Part shown: piece by piece, positions 25,139 to 33,588 of the stretch
Layout of the letters: every line of letters begins with the position of its first letter
Numbering within the stretch: the first letter of the stretch is position 1
DNA from: JBFMDN01 sp040753915
GTDB taxonomy: Bacteria; Desulfobacterota; Desulfomonilia; Desulfomonilales; Desulfomonilaceae
DNA length: 64,000 nucleotides
Assembly: GCA_040753915.1 (NCBI GenBank)
Contig: JBFMDN010000014.1
Coordinates: forward strand, 1-64,000
Direction of reading: 5' to 3'
Notes under the pieces: model-generated
Told to the model about the DNA's origin: nothing
The model's database searches: none
What the model saw: the letters and a program-made list of their open reading frames with translations, nothing else
Made by a program: the position numbers and the translations under genes

Positions 25139-25669
25139 ATGAATTTGTCCGATGCAGATTATACCCGGATTCGGGTCGGTGACGTGCAGGTAGGCCTTCT
25201 TGGTATGAAGGAATCGTTTCTCGAGGTAATCCGGTCCCATGAGGCAAGCCAATGGGATGAGCAGGTGTGGTCGGCTCTCCTGGAACTTTTGCGCAGGAGA
25301 AACTATATCCCGAGCTCAGCGGAGGGAGAGTACAAGAAGGCCATCGAACGAGAATTCCGCACGTTCTTGGGACAGGATGTGGCGACCGAGTCTCCGCACG
25401 TCATGCTTGTTCAGGTGCTGGGCCCAGGTTGCTCCCAATGCAATCGTCTTGAGCAAGTGGTCAGGAGTGCCCTTTCGGAGCTCAACCTTCCTGCATCCCT
25501 GGAGCACGTAACCGAACTGAACGAGATAGCCAAGCACGGAGTAGTCAGCACACCGGCTCTCGTGATAAACGGTAAGCTCTTCTGCATGGGCAAGATCCCT
25601 TCACCGGTCAAGATCAGAGAATGGTTGACGAAAGAGGCACCGGTTCCCTCGCCTGATTCCGGTGCCTAG
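25139..25669 (+). CDS. Two-domain protein with C-terminal MTH895-type thioredoxin fold
   Basis: A 176-residue cytoplasmic protein starting at ATG 25139 after CAGGAGGGA. Residues 1-80 form a separate domain (RIRVGDVQVGLLGMKESFLEV) seen on other anaerobe redox proteins but of unknown role. The C-terminal 80 residues have the redox-active fold with PGCSQCNRLEQ as the CxxC site and VVSTPALVINGKL as the cis-Pro segment. It follows the CcdA-like gene by 20 bp and is clearly in the same operon. It could supply electrons to the CcdA-like protein or handle thiol-bound metalloid in the cytoplasm. Confidence 0.82.
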   Translation: MNLSDADYTRIRVGDVQVGLLGMKESFLEVIRSHEASQWDEQVWSALLELLRRRNYIPSSAEGEYKKAIEREFRTFLGQDVATESPHVMLVQVLGPGCSQCNRLEQVVRSALSELNLPASLEHVTELNEIAKHGVVSTPALVINGKLFCMGKIPSPVKIREWLTKEAPVPSPDSGA

Positions 25670-25707
25670 ACCATCAACGAGTGCAGAAAGGAGCGAGAGG
25701 TTCAGGA

Positions 25708-26196
25708 ATGCAGGCCATTGTCAGCATATTCCTCAGAGCTTTGGTGATTCTTGGAGTCTGGGCGTCCGTCGGCCTGGTAGCGAACCTCGTTTCTCCTGAA
25801 GGAATACCTTGGGTATACGTGCAAGCCAAGACGATGGAGGTAGCGGGGATCAGGGTTGCTCTCATAGATGTAAACGAGGCACGGAAGCTCTATGATGACG
25901 GTCAGACGGTGTTCGTGGATGCCAGGAACCAGCAAGATTACGCGAAGGGAAGTGTGAGAGGCTCTGTGTTCTTGTCTCCAGATGATGTCCATGAGCGCTT
26001 TATCGGAGTCCAAGGTCTGCTCCCGGAGGATTCACGGATCGTGCTGTACTGCTATGGGCCTGAATGCGACATGGCAGAGCGTGTCGCCGAATTCCTGGGT
26101 CAAGTGGGTTATAGGAAAATGATGATAATGACGGACGGCTTTGCCGCATGGGAGCGCGCCGGTTATCCAGTGACACGACCTTCAACTCAACGTTAA
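25708..26196 (+). CDS. Membrane-anchored rhodanese-like protein
   Basis: A 162-residue protein. The N-terminal hydrophobic stretch (IVSIFLRALVILGVWASVGLV) should anchor it with the rhodanese domain outside the membrane. The active-site loop is CYGPECDMA, with the catalytic Cys at its start, and the domain has the usual DARNQQDYAKGSVRGS lead-in. Rhodaneses move sulfane sulfur, and some act in selenium or tellurium handling. ATG 25708 follows GGAGCGAGAGG; an in-frame GTG at 25681 is less likely. It is part of the plus-strand thiol operon. Confidence 0.82.
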   Translation: MQAIVSIFLRALVILGVWASVGLVANLVSPEGIPWVYVQAKTMEVAGIRVALIDVNEARKLYDDGQTVFVDARNQQDYAKGSVRGSVFLSPDDVHERFIGVQGLLPEDSRIVLYCYGPECDMAERVAEFLGQVGYRKMMIMTDGFAAWERAGYPVTRPSTQR

Positions 26197-26250
26197 GCCT
26201 GGCGGTTTACGAACACTGGGCCAAGAAGAGAGAAGTCGCGAGATGAGATC

Positions 26251-26598
26251 ATGACAGAGAGCAGCGAGAGCCCGTACGAGATTCTTGGTCTTGAATCGTC
26301 GGCAACCGATCGGGAAATCAAGAGGCGCTACAGGCGTCTTTCCCGGAGATTCCACCCGGACCTCAACCCGGATGATCCTCAAGCAGAGGAGAACTTCAAG
26401 AGGGTCCAGTGGGCATATCGTTGCCTGACGGTGGGACAGACCAGCAAAACTGTACACGAGCCTCCAACCGGACACCGAGGGGATGCGGACGCCTTCATCG
26501 ACGACGTACACCCGTTTCATGGGTTCTTTGCTGCCCTACGAGCTTACAGCATGACGATGCGAGAGAAGAAGAACAAGGGAGAGGACGAGGCAAAATGA
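26251..26598 (+). CDS. Short J-domain protein
   Basis: A 115-residue DnaJ-like protein. Residues 8-60 are a complete J domain with the HPD triad (FHPDLNPDDPQAEENF). The remainder is hydrophilic and shows no zinc-finger or substrate-binding domain, so it would act as a specialised Hsp70 co-chaperone. Its stop codon overlaps the start of the next gene (ATGA), indicating coupled translation with the MauE/DoxX-like membrane protein. It may assist maturation of a cluster protein such as the cytochrome or the membrane complex. Confidence 0.82.
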   Translation: MTESSESPYEILGLESSATDREIKRRYRRLSRRFHPDLNPDDPQAEENFKRVQWAYRCLTVGQTSKTVHEPPTGHRGDADAFIDDVHPFHGFFAALRAYSMTMREKKNKGEDEAK

Positions 26599-27095
26599 CA
26601 TTGAACGAAAAATCCGCTGGACAGGCCGTGAGATTCGTTACGGTGGTACTCCGCCTGTTAATAGGCGGTCTCTTCATCTATGCAAGTATTCACAAAGTCC
26701 TCGACCCGGCGTCGTTTGCGGTTGCGATCCGCAACTACATGATCCTCCCTCCAGCGTGGAGCAACATCGTCGCAATCTCGCTCCCATGGATCGAGCTCGG
26801 TGCAGGCCTTTTTCTGATCCTTGGCATTCAAACAAAGCCTGCGGCGCTGCTCACCACGGGCATGCTCGGGGTCTTTCTCGGGGCCATTGTGTATGCCTAC
26901 CTCATAGGTCTGGACATAGACTGCGGGTGTTTCACCTCTTCCCAGAACTCCACGGGACGGGTTGGAATCTATCATATCGTTCGTGACACAGCGCTCGTTG
27001 CTGCGTCTTTCTACGTCCTCGTGATGGACCGAGGCGACTGGAGCGTGGCGAACATCTGCCGCTCTGGAGGCTTCTTTGGCTTCCGCAGAGCATGA
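26595..27095 (+). CDS. MauE/DoxX-family membrane protein
   Basis: A 166-residue protein with four predicted membrane helices (VTVVLRLLIGGLFIYASIHK starts the first). LPWIELGAGLFLILG and a CGCF motif in the loop before the last helix (LDIDCGCFTSS) resemble MauE/DoxX-type proteins, which support periplasmic disulfide formation or quinone-linked thiol redox chemistry. ATG 26595 overlaps the J-domain stop. A longer open frame from 26409 is a shadow of the J-domain gene. Confidence 0.8.
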   Translation: MTLNEKSAGQAVRFVTVVLRLLIGGLFIYASIHKVLDPASFAVAIRNYMILPPAWSNIVAISLPWIELGAGLFLILGIQTKPAALLTTGMLGVFLGAIVYAYLIGLDIDCGCFTSSQNSTGRVGIYHIVRDTALVAASFYVLVMDRGDWSVANICRSGGFFGFRRA

Positions 27096-27209
27096 ATGCC
27101 ACTCGCAAAAGCCTCGGAAAAGATTGTCCCTCTCTGAAAGAGTGCACCGCAGGGTGAGTGGCAGCCAGAGAACTAGAGTCCAAGAAATGTTCAAGAAAGG
27201 AGAACAAAG

Positions 27210-27635
27210 GTGTCTGAAGAATGTTGCGCTCCCAGTAGCAATATTATGATTCTCGCTTGCTCCGGGGCATCCAATGTCGGGCAGCTCTCGAATCAGGCAG
27301 CGGTTGAGCTGACTCGTGAAGGCTTCGGCAAGATGTTTTGTCTCGCCGGCATCGGAGCCCATCTGAGCGGATTTGTCCAGTCAGCAAAGGACGTGCCTGC
27401 AATGGTCGCCATTGATGGGTGCCCAGTGGCCTGCGCCAAGAAGATTCTGGAGCATGCCGAAGTGCCAATTCAGGCTTATTTGATGCTCACCGACCTGGGG
27501 ATCGAGAAAAACAAGGACACGAATATCGAACCCGACGTGCTGGCAAAGGTTAAGGCTGCTGTGAAGGAAGCCTGTCGAGGAAGACAGGCCGACTGGACGG
27601 AATACGGTTGCGGCCCGGCCGGGTGCTCCGTGTGA
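27210..27635 (+). CDS. DGC-domain (putative zinc-binding) protein
   Basis: A 141-residue protein of the DGC family, named for the Asp-Gly-Cys motif, here AIDGCPVACAKK. Other conserved cysteines are ECCAPSS at the N-terminus, ILACSGASNVGQLSNQAA and YGCGPAGCSV at the C-terminus, a pattern suited to metal or metalloid binding. It has no signal peptide. GTG 27210 follows AAAGGAG. DGC genes commonly sit beside arsR, DUF318 permease and redox-disulfide genes, as here. The biochemical role of the family is not established. Confidence 0.8.
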   Translation: MSEECCAPSSNIMILACSGASNVGQLSNQAAVELTREGFGKMFCLAGIGAHLSGFVQSAKDVPAMVAIDGCPVACAKKILEHAEVPIQAYLMLTDLGIEKNKDTNIEPDVLAKVKAAVKEACRGRQADWTEYGCGPAGCSV

Positions 27636-27709
27636 TGGAGCGTTCTCCCATAGGACTTCTTGGCATGAGTGTCGAGGGATAGTGCTCTGTGAGTAGAGTG
27701 GAGGCCCCG

Positions 27710-28993
27710 ATGAGAAGACTCCTTTTGACAATGTGCCCAGTATCGCTCGGCATCGCTCTCAGCAGTCTGACAGTCTTTGCGGAGTCGAACGCAACGTGGG
27801 TGGACAGACTGAAACATAATGATCCCGGAACCCGAGTGAAGGCCGCTGAGGACCTGGCAGGAGGGTGAACGAAACCTGCGGGAGCGGTCGCACCCTTAAT
27901 GAGAGCATTGAAAGACCCAGATTGGAGAGTACGCCGAGCAGCGGCCCTTGCTCTGGGCACCTTCGCGGGGACTGGGGCAAAGGCCGTTCCCGTGTTGCTG
28001 GACCTGCTGAATGATGAGCAGGCCGAAGTCAAGCGCGCAGCCGTTCTTGCACTGGGAAAGCTTGGGAAGGCCAACTCGGATGTTCCCAAGATTCTGGAGA
28101 CAGTCGCGAACGAGCGGGACTCGCAGACAAGACAAGCAGCAGCAGTCGCCCTAGCATTGCTGGGAAAGGCCGAAGAACCGTTGATCCCATTGCTCGTGGC
28201 TGCGATGCTCAGCGGGGATGAGTATACCGCCGACGCGGCGGTCGCAGGATTGCGCACGTTAGCTAGTAGAATGCCGGATGCATTGATGCCTGCACTCTTG
28301 AAAGATCTCGAAAATGCAAAGGGTCCTAGCTTCGTACGGATCTTGCAAGTCTTGGCTTCCGCGGGGCCGTCGGCCAACCAAGCTTTGCCTAAGCTGGCCG
28401 GCATCTACGGTACGATGCCCGTAACGGCTCGAAGGGAGATCCTCTCAAGGTTGGGCACCATCGACAGGAAAGGAGATCACGCTCTCCCCCTCTTGAGAAT
28501 TGGCTTGGAAGACCCCGATCCAGAACTTCGAAGGGATGCCATCGTGGGATTACTCCGGTATCGGGGGCGATCCGGTGACGTATTGGGGTTGCTAGTCGAG
28601 GCACTCAATGATGCCACGCCCAAGAATAGAATGTTGGCTCTCGGGATTCTGCGCGGAATGGGCAAGAATGCTTCGGAAGCCCTACCACAAGTGATTTCCC
28701 GCACGGGGGATTCCGACCCGGAGGTTCGGACCTCTGCGCTAAGCGCTATGATCGCTATGGCCGAAGCCACGGACGAGGCAGTTAAGGTATGTGAGGAAAA
28801 ACTTTCCGACCGAGACGATCGAGTGAAATGTGCGGCTGTGAAGGCGCTCCTCAAGATGGGTGGCAGCGAGCGCGGCAAGGTGGTCTCAGTATTGGACAAA
28901 GCACTGAGGGAGGAAAGGCAGCAAAAGATTCGACAGTGCATTCAGTCCGCCCTGAGGCAGCTCTCTCACAGTGGAGACAGGCCGCCAGGTTGA
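27710..28993 (+). CDS. Exported HEAT-repeat protein, candidate selenoprotein (in-frame UGA, codon 53)
   Basis: Read through a TGA at 27866-27868, the frame gives 427 residues. ATG 27710 follows GTGGAGG. A signal peptide (LLLTMCPVSLGIALSSLTVF) leads straight into HEAT/PBS-type repeats (RVKAAEDLAGG, UGA, TKPAGAVAPLMRALKDPDWRVR), and the first repeat spans the UGA, so the reading frame is continuous protein on both sides. About nine more repeats follow. The UGA is followed by a hairpin (27880-27895) with GGUC in the loop, very like the E. coli fdhF SECIS. Without readthrough only 52 residues, or an unexported product from ATG 27899, would be made. The repeats suggest a scaffold for protein partners, perhaps the cytochrome encoded next. 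A nonsense mutation is the alternative. Confidence 0.65.
27866..27895 (+). promoter_or_regulatory. UGA codon plus SECIS-like hairpin in the HEAT-repeat gene
   Basis: After UGA 27866-27868, GGGAGC (27880-27885) pairs with GCACCC (27890-27895) with one A-A mismatch, around the loop GGUC (27886-27889). GGU occupies +18 to +20 after the UGA. In E. coli fdhF the stem GGUUGC/GCACC encloses AGGUCU at nearly the same distance. Confidence 0.6.
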
Positions 28994-29091
28994 GGAAACT
29001 CGCATGAGACGTGCTCTCGGGATAGAAAATGCGTGGGTCGCTGGGGCTCCCGTGATGCCTCAATATTCAGCGAAGTTCTGGTCGTGACGCA

Positions 29092-30306
29092 ATGAAGCTT
29101 TATCGTGTCTGGTATGGGAAGCGAGGGCTGACGCTCAGTCTCGCCGTACTTATATTGTTAGTTTGTTGCGCTCCCGGCTATGGGCAGGGTCCCCCTCGGG
29201 CAACCACCCTGGATGAATTGATCAGGATGTTTGATTCATCGAGCTGCAAGGAATGCCACAAAGAGATCTATGAGCAGTGGGAGAAGTCCCATCATTCTAG
29301 ATCCCTGATGGGTATCGATGACCAGGCGCTCCTGCCGCCGGTCCTCAAAAGGATCGGCAGGCCGGGAATGCCCCTGGAACAGCTCGTCAGAAGCGATCTT
29401 CCGTGCTTCAAGTGTCATTATCCCCAGGCCAGGTACGGAACCGATCAAGTGGCCCGAGAGATCGCGATCGCCTCACTTAAGAATGACAAGTCCACGCTGA
29501 GAAAGCTGAACATTAGCTGTCTTGTATGCCATAATGACAAGGCTGTAGTGCATGGTCGTCCTGAAGAAGGGATCGTGTATGGCAACAAAGACATCCCCGA
29601 ACACGAAGGATATCCTGTCAAGAAGAGTCCTTTGCTCAAGAATTCGCTGATGTGCGGGCAGTGTCACGGTTTGGGGCCGGTATTGGATTCTGTTGACATG
29701 CCAGTGCAGTGTGCAACTCTGTATGGAAGTTATCTTCATGCCTACATTCCTGCCGGCGGCACAAAGACCTGCCAAGAGTGCCACATGAAAGACGCTGACC
29801 ATTATATGCCGCCAGATTTCAACAATAGAGGGGACCTGTCAACACGCCTCGGAGAATCATTGCCCATGGAGGTCGACACCCTCACGTACACCTATCACCC
29901 GAAAGAAGACTCGTTCTTGCCCATGGTGGTCGTGAAGACGAAGATCACGAACAAGGCCGGACACCGTATTCCGGACGGGTGACCGTCAAAGACGCAGGTG
30001 GTCCTGGAAGTGACTGCAAGTACGGAAGACGGCAAGACAATCTTTGAAACCTCCAGAGTGTATGCTCCCCAGGCAACTGACTCTCGGTCCACACAAACGG
30101 CATTGGGGCCGGAGAACAAATTGGGGCTGATACGCGACACGAGTATTCAGCCTTTCGCCCCGAAGGAGGAAACTGTCGAAATCCCTCTGCGAGCAGGCTT
30201 GAGGGAAGCAGTAGTGGTAGCAAATCTCAGTTACCGCCCCCGACCGGGGAATGTGTACCCCATTCACAATGTGATTCGGCGGGTTAGCCTCGATCAAACA
30301 AGGTAG
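29092..30306 (+). CDS. Exported pentaheme cytochrome c, candidate selenoprotein (in-frame UGA, codon 297)
   Basis: Read through a TGA at 29980-29982, the product is 404 residues. An N-terminal signal sequence (LTLSLAVLILLVCC, possibly a lipobox) precedes five CxxCH heme sites: Cys52, Cys105, Cys143, Cys188 and Cys227. Additional His residues can serve as second ligands (KSHHSRS resembles the cytochrome c-554/NrfA-like family start). The C-terminal beta domain runs without a break across the UGA: GHRIPDG, UGA, PSKTQVVLEVTASTEDG. A hairpin with UGGU in the loop lies 13-24 nt after the UGA. Stopping at the UGA would remove most of that domain. It is probably periplasmic or outer-membrane attached and could pass electrons to or from a metalloid or sulfur compound. 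A nonsense mutation is the alternative. Confidence 0.68.
29980..30006 (+). promoter_or_regulatory. UGA codon plus SECIS-like hairpin in the cytochrome gene
   Basis: After UGA 29980-29982, CAGG (29995-29998) pairs with CCUG (30003-30006) around the loop UGGU (29999-30002). GGU is at +18 to +20, the same position as in the HEAT-repeat gene. Confidence 0.55.
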
Positions 30307-30341
30307 GCCAACCCTGGCGCAACAGGGAAGGAGGTATTGCC

Positions 30342-30872
30342 GTGCTGCTCAGTGGGTACAAGAAGCAAATGTTTAGGCCGAAGTGCAATCCGAGCTTTCA
30401 GTCGGTTCACTGCGTGGCCAAGTTGGACGAAGACATATCGGAGGTGCTGCCGTATCTGAACACAGCACTTGGAGGGGGAGGAGACTATGTTCCCTCCCCT
30501 CCAACTCTGACGCTGAGGATTCACGGCAAGCTGATTTCTCTGCATGCTCGCGAAATCTATGTAAACGCGCTCAAGGATGAAGAGGAGGCAGAGAAAATTC
30601 TCGGGTGGCTCAAGAAGGAGATTAACGCAGCTTGGGAGAAAAGGGCCGAGATTGAGCCGACCTATGAGGCGCCGGCAGTGCCCCAAATGATGGAAATTCT
30701 CAAGCTCCTGCCGAAAACCAACTGCCGCAAATGTGGCGAGCCTACTTGCACGGTGTTTGCGCTGCGGACAGCCGAGGGTGTCAAGGGTTCCGACGACTGT
30801 CCGGATCTCAAGGGTGACAACAAGACTCGGCTGGAAGAATACTTAGGCCGCTTCCAGTTTGAGGTTCAGTAG
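30342..30872 (+). CDS. Fe-S-binding protein with a four-Cys cluster domain
   Basis: A 176-residue cytoplasmic protein starting at GTG 30342 after AAGGAGG. The N-terminal two thirds (KCNPSFQSVHCVAKLDEDIS, HGKLISLHAREIYVNAL) match a domain seen in small anaerobe proteins linked to corrinoid or Fe-S enzymes. The C-terminus has a four-Cys site (LLPKTNCRKCGEPTCTVFA, then DDCPDL) of the type in Rnf-B and acetyl-CoA-synthase subunits that bind a [4Fe-4S] cluster. A related four-Cys site opens the protein at 38080. It follows the cytochrome gene by 35 bp. The function is unknown; electron transfer or metalloid sensing would fit. Confidence 0.75.
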   Translation: MLLSGYKKQMFRPKCNPSFQSVHCVAKLDEDISEVLPYLNTALGGGGDYVPSPPTLTLRIHGKLISLHAREIYVNALKDEEEAEKILGWLKKEINAAWEKRAEIEPTYEAPAVPQMMEILKLLPKTNCRKCGEPTCTVFALRTAEGVKGSDDCPDLKGDNKTRLEEYLGRFQFEVQ

Positions 30873-31020
30873 GCCTCGGGCTCGGAGGAAGTGGAAGCGC
30901 ACAATGCGTCGGTAGGTTTTCGGGTACGCGCGGGGGAATCGAGGGAATTGCCGATGGCTTGCTAAACGATTCCTCTTCCTCGCTCGAGACTGAGATCTTG
31001 CAGATATCGCAACTTTTTTC

Positions 31021-31051
31021 TTGACAGGAGTTCTGAGGCGTGAAATATATC
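31021..31051 (+). promoter_or_regulatory. Promoter for a leaderless arsR-type gene, with direct-repeat operator
   Basis: TTGACA (31021-31026) begins exactly 36 nt before ATG 31057, and an AT-rich -10 region lies within 31043-31051. No ribosome site is close to the ATG. Two copies of ATATCGAT flank the start codon (about 31047 and 31067) and could be repressor sites. Confidence 0.6.
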
Positions 31052-31056
31052 GATGC

Positions 31057-31431
31057 ATGTCGCTATATCGATTAAATGACCTCAACGCCTGCGCTGAAGC
31101 ATTTAAGGCACTGTCCAATCCCAACCGCCTCGCCATCTTCCTGCACTTGGTCTCATGCTGCCCACCGGGTACTGCATGCAACTTCGATGAGGAGATGAAG
31201 AAATGCGTAGGTGACCTTGGAAAGGGGCTCAAAATAGGCCAATCTACAATCTCCCATCACATTAAAGAGCTCAGAAGGGTTGGATTGATTCATGTGGCAA
31301 AGAAGGGACGTTACACCGAGTGCTGGGTTGATGGCGAGGCAGTAGTGCTCCTGGCAGACCTTATGACCGGCAGGCTGTCCATTGACGGTCATTGCACAGA
31401 CTCGCCACTTTCGGCCGTTTCTCAGAAATGA
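31057..31431 (+). CDS. ArsR-type repressor with extra cysteines (type 2, copy A)
   Basis: A 124-residue winged-helix protein (ALSNPNRLAIFLHLV, then GQSTISHHIKELRRVGLIH). Between the first helices it has an inserted segment with four cysteines (VSCCPPGTACNFDEEMKKCVG) that should be the metal or metalloid site, unlike the CVC proteins at 20106 and 37033. Its paralogue at 37666 shares the same insert and a CWLGYE/CWVDGE segment. ATG 31057 lies where transcription should start, so the message is probably leaderless. It precedes a thioredoxin-like gene and an ABC transporter pair that it may control. Confidence 0.82.
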   Translation: MSLYRLNDLNACAEAFKALSNPNRLAIFLHLVSCCPPGTACNFDEEMKKCVGDLGKGLKIGQSTISHHIKELRRVGLIHVAKKGRYTECWVDGEAVVLLADLMTGRLSIDGHCTDSPLSAVSQK

Positions 31432-31568
31432 TCCCTGTTTTCCTGATGAGTCCGCCCACTCCTGCAATCGAATCCGTGCCGGGGAGCGTTCGGGCATGCG
31501 ATGCAATACCTTTGTGCCCTGTTGCAGTCAAGGGGCCACAAGTCCGCGTGAGGTCAAGGAGGACTATC

Positions 31569-32351
31569 ATGATTCATTGGAGAATTGTCCTGGCCGTTCT
31601 AACAGCAGTCCTGTTAGTCGGCCATTCTTCGAACATCATTGCTCAACAGCCACAACCTGCAAGAGGCAAGGGGCTGATAGCCATTGAGCAGGCAGCGAAA
31701 GCCAACAAGTACCTTTTCATTTTCTTCTACCGTGAGCAAGACGATCGCACGGGCGCCATGAGCCACGTATTTAATGAAGCTGTCAAGTCGTTAGCCGGAC
31801 GGGCCGATTCTGTGATGGTGCCGATTAGCGATCCGGCAGAGGCCGCTATTCTGGGGAGGTTTCAAGTAAGTCGTGCGCCGATGCCTCTTGTGCTCACTCT
31901 CGCCCCGAACGGAGCGGTGACTGGGGGCTTTCCAGGCAATTTCACCAAGGAGCAGCTTCTAGGCTCATTCGCTACTCCTTGCATGGAAAGACTTCTGAAG
32001 GCCATTCAGGATGGCAAGCTGGTGGTCTTGTGTCTCCAAAATGGGCAGACGCGACTCAACGCGGAAGCGATGAGGGGAGTCCAGTCTTTCAAGGAAGATC
32101 AACGGTACTCGAGGGCAGTCGAGGTACTCATGCTCGACCCGAGCTCTGCTGTGGAGAGGCCGCTACTGCTCAAGTTGGGTATCAGGACGGCGGTCGAAGA
32201 GGCTATAACTCTGCTTGTTGCTCCACCGGGATCGGTGATTGGAAGTTTCAAGGGGGCAACGGACAAGAATCAGCTTGTCTCCACACTCATGAGCGCTGCC
32301 TCAGGCTGCGGTGCCGGCTGCCAGCCTGGACAGTGCGGTGTCTCAAATTAG
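31569..32351 (+). CDS. Exported thioredoxin-like protein with Cys-rich tail
   Basis: A 260-residue protein. The signal peptide (WRIVLAVLTAVLLVGHSSN) is followed by a thioredoxin-like domain that lacks a CxxC site in the first half (YLFIFFYREQDDRTGAMSHVF, RAPMPLVLTL). A related second half follows. The C-terminus ends in a cysteine knot-like tail, GCGAGCQPGQCGVSN, with four Cys. Such a tail could bind a soft metal or metalloid in the periplasm. ATG 31569 was chosen because the signal peptide starts there; the open frame begins earlier at 31392. It is 14 bp from the FtsX-like permease gene and is likely a transport partner. Confidence 0.7.
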   Translation: MIHWRIVLAVLTAVLLVGHSSNIIAQQPQPARGKGLIAIEQAAKANKYLFIFFYREQDDRTGAMSHVFNEAVKSLAGRADSVMVPISDPAEAAILGRFQVSRAPMPLVLTLAPNGAVTGGFPGNFTKEQLLGSFATPCMERLLKAIQDGKLVVLCLQNGQTRLNAEAMRGVQSFKEDQRYSRAVEVLMLDPSSAVERPLLLKLGIRTAVEEAITLLVAPPGSVIGSFKGATDKNQLVSTLMSAASGCGAGCQPGQCGVSN

Positions 32352-32364
32352 GGGAGCGGAACAT

Positions 32365-33585
32365 ATGCGACTGAGAAAGCTTGTATTGAGAGAGCTCTTT
32401 GAACGCAAGAGTCAGGTCATCACCGGGCTGATGGCCATTCTCCTCGGCATTACAGTGATCGTGGCTATCAAAAACATTACATTTTACTCTGAAAAAGCTG
32501 TTGCCCGAGAGCTGGATGCCCTGGGAGCCAATATACTCGTCTTGCCCAAGTCTGTAACTCTCCAAAACTATTACAGCGCCGACATGCAAGGGGAAGAAAT
32601 TCCTGAAGAATATGTGGAGCGCCTTACCCAGTCGAATCTGCAAGGGGTGGACAATTTGTCTCCCAAGCTGTCGGTTCCTGTGGAGATCCAGGGTCATAGG
32701 TTCACACTTACCGGGATCTTGCCCAAGAGCGAATTTCAAGCCAAGGCCGTCTGGCAAACTGCTGGAGTGTTCTCGAGGCCGGAGGGTTGTGGGACCGTTG
32801 CCTCCATTCCCGGACTGACTCCTGAGCCGCCAAAAGAGACCTTGGTACGCACGAGGGTTATCGAGACTCTGAGCAGCGCAGAGGCCTTGGTTGGCGCAGA
32901 TGTCGCCGCCACTCTCGGCGTTAAAGCGAACGACACCATTTCTGTCATGGGGAAGACCTTTACCGTGGCTGCGGTACTCCCAGAGACTGGCACAGTTGAC
33001 GATTCTCGAGTTTTTGCTCATCTGCACACTGTGCAAGAAATCGCCGGAAAAGGCCGCGCCGTCAACGTCATCGAGATTGTGGGATGCTGCGACCAGATAT
33101 CCAAGGGGCTGGCTAGCAGGATTAACGGCTTGCTTCCTGAAGCGAAGGTGGTGACGATAGCCCAGGTCGTGGATACTCAAATCAAGACAAATCGCATGAT
33201 GTCCAGTCTGTCAATGGTCTTTGTAGCTGTCATTGTTCTGGTGGGAGGAGCGAGCATAGCGAATTACATGTATGGCAACGTCCACGAACGGAGGCGCGAG
33301 ATCGGAACTCTCATGGCTTTGGGGGCTGGTTCTGGTCTTGTCCTGAAAATGTTCCTCCTGAAAGCGTTGTTGTTGGGGCTAGCCGGAGGGGTAGCAGGGT
33401 ATGTGCTTGGCACTGTCCTGGCGCTACTTCTTGGGCCCAAGCTCGCAGGAATCATCGTGCTGCCGATGCCGACCCTCATGCCATGGGCAATAGGAATATC
33501 CGTTTTCATAGCTCTCGTTGCGAGCTACTTTCCGGCCAGACGTGCCGCCTGGCTTGATCCCTTTGCCACCCTACAAGAGGTATGA
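32365..33585 (+). CDS. FtsX/MacB-type ABC transporter permease
   Basis: A 406-residue membrane protein: one N-terminal helix (VITGLMAILLGITVIVAIKN), a large periplasmic domain of about 230 residues, then three C-terminal helices with the FtsX signature around HERRREIGTLMALGAG and SYFPARRAAWLDP. This is the MacB/LolCE-type arrangement that works by mechanotransmission rather than substrate passage through the membrane. The ATPase gene follows 3 bp later and a lipoprotein gene overlaps that. Its periplasmic partner may be the Cys-tailed protein encoded just upstream. ATG 32365 follows GGGGAGCGG. Confidence 0.87.
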   Translation: MRLRKLVLRELFERKSQVITGLMAILLGITVIVAIKNITFYSEKAVARELDALGANILVLPKSVTLQNYYSADMQGEEIPEEYVERLTQSNLQGVDNLSPKLSVPVEIQGHRFTLTGILPKSEFQAKAVWQTAGVFSRPEGCGTVASIPGLTPEPPKETLVRTRVIETLSSAEALVGADVAATLGVKANDTISVMGKTFTVAAVLPETGTVDDSRVFAHLHTVQEIAGKGRAVNVIEIVGCCDQISKGLASRINGLLPEAKVVTIAQVVDTQIKTNRMMSSLSMVFVAVIVLVGGASIANYMYGNVHERRREIGTLMALGAGSGLVLKMFLLKALLLGLAGGVAGYVLGTVLALLLGPKLAGIIVLPMPTLMPWAIGISVFIALVASYFPARRAAWLDPFATLQEV

Positions 33586-33588
33586 CCC

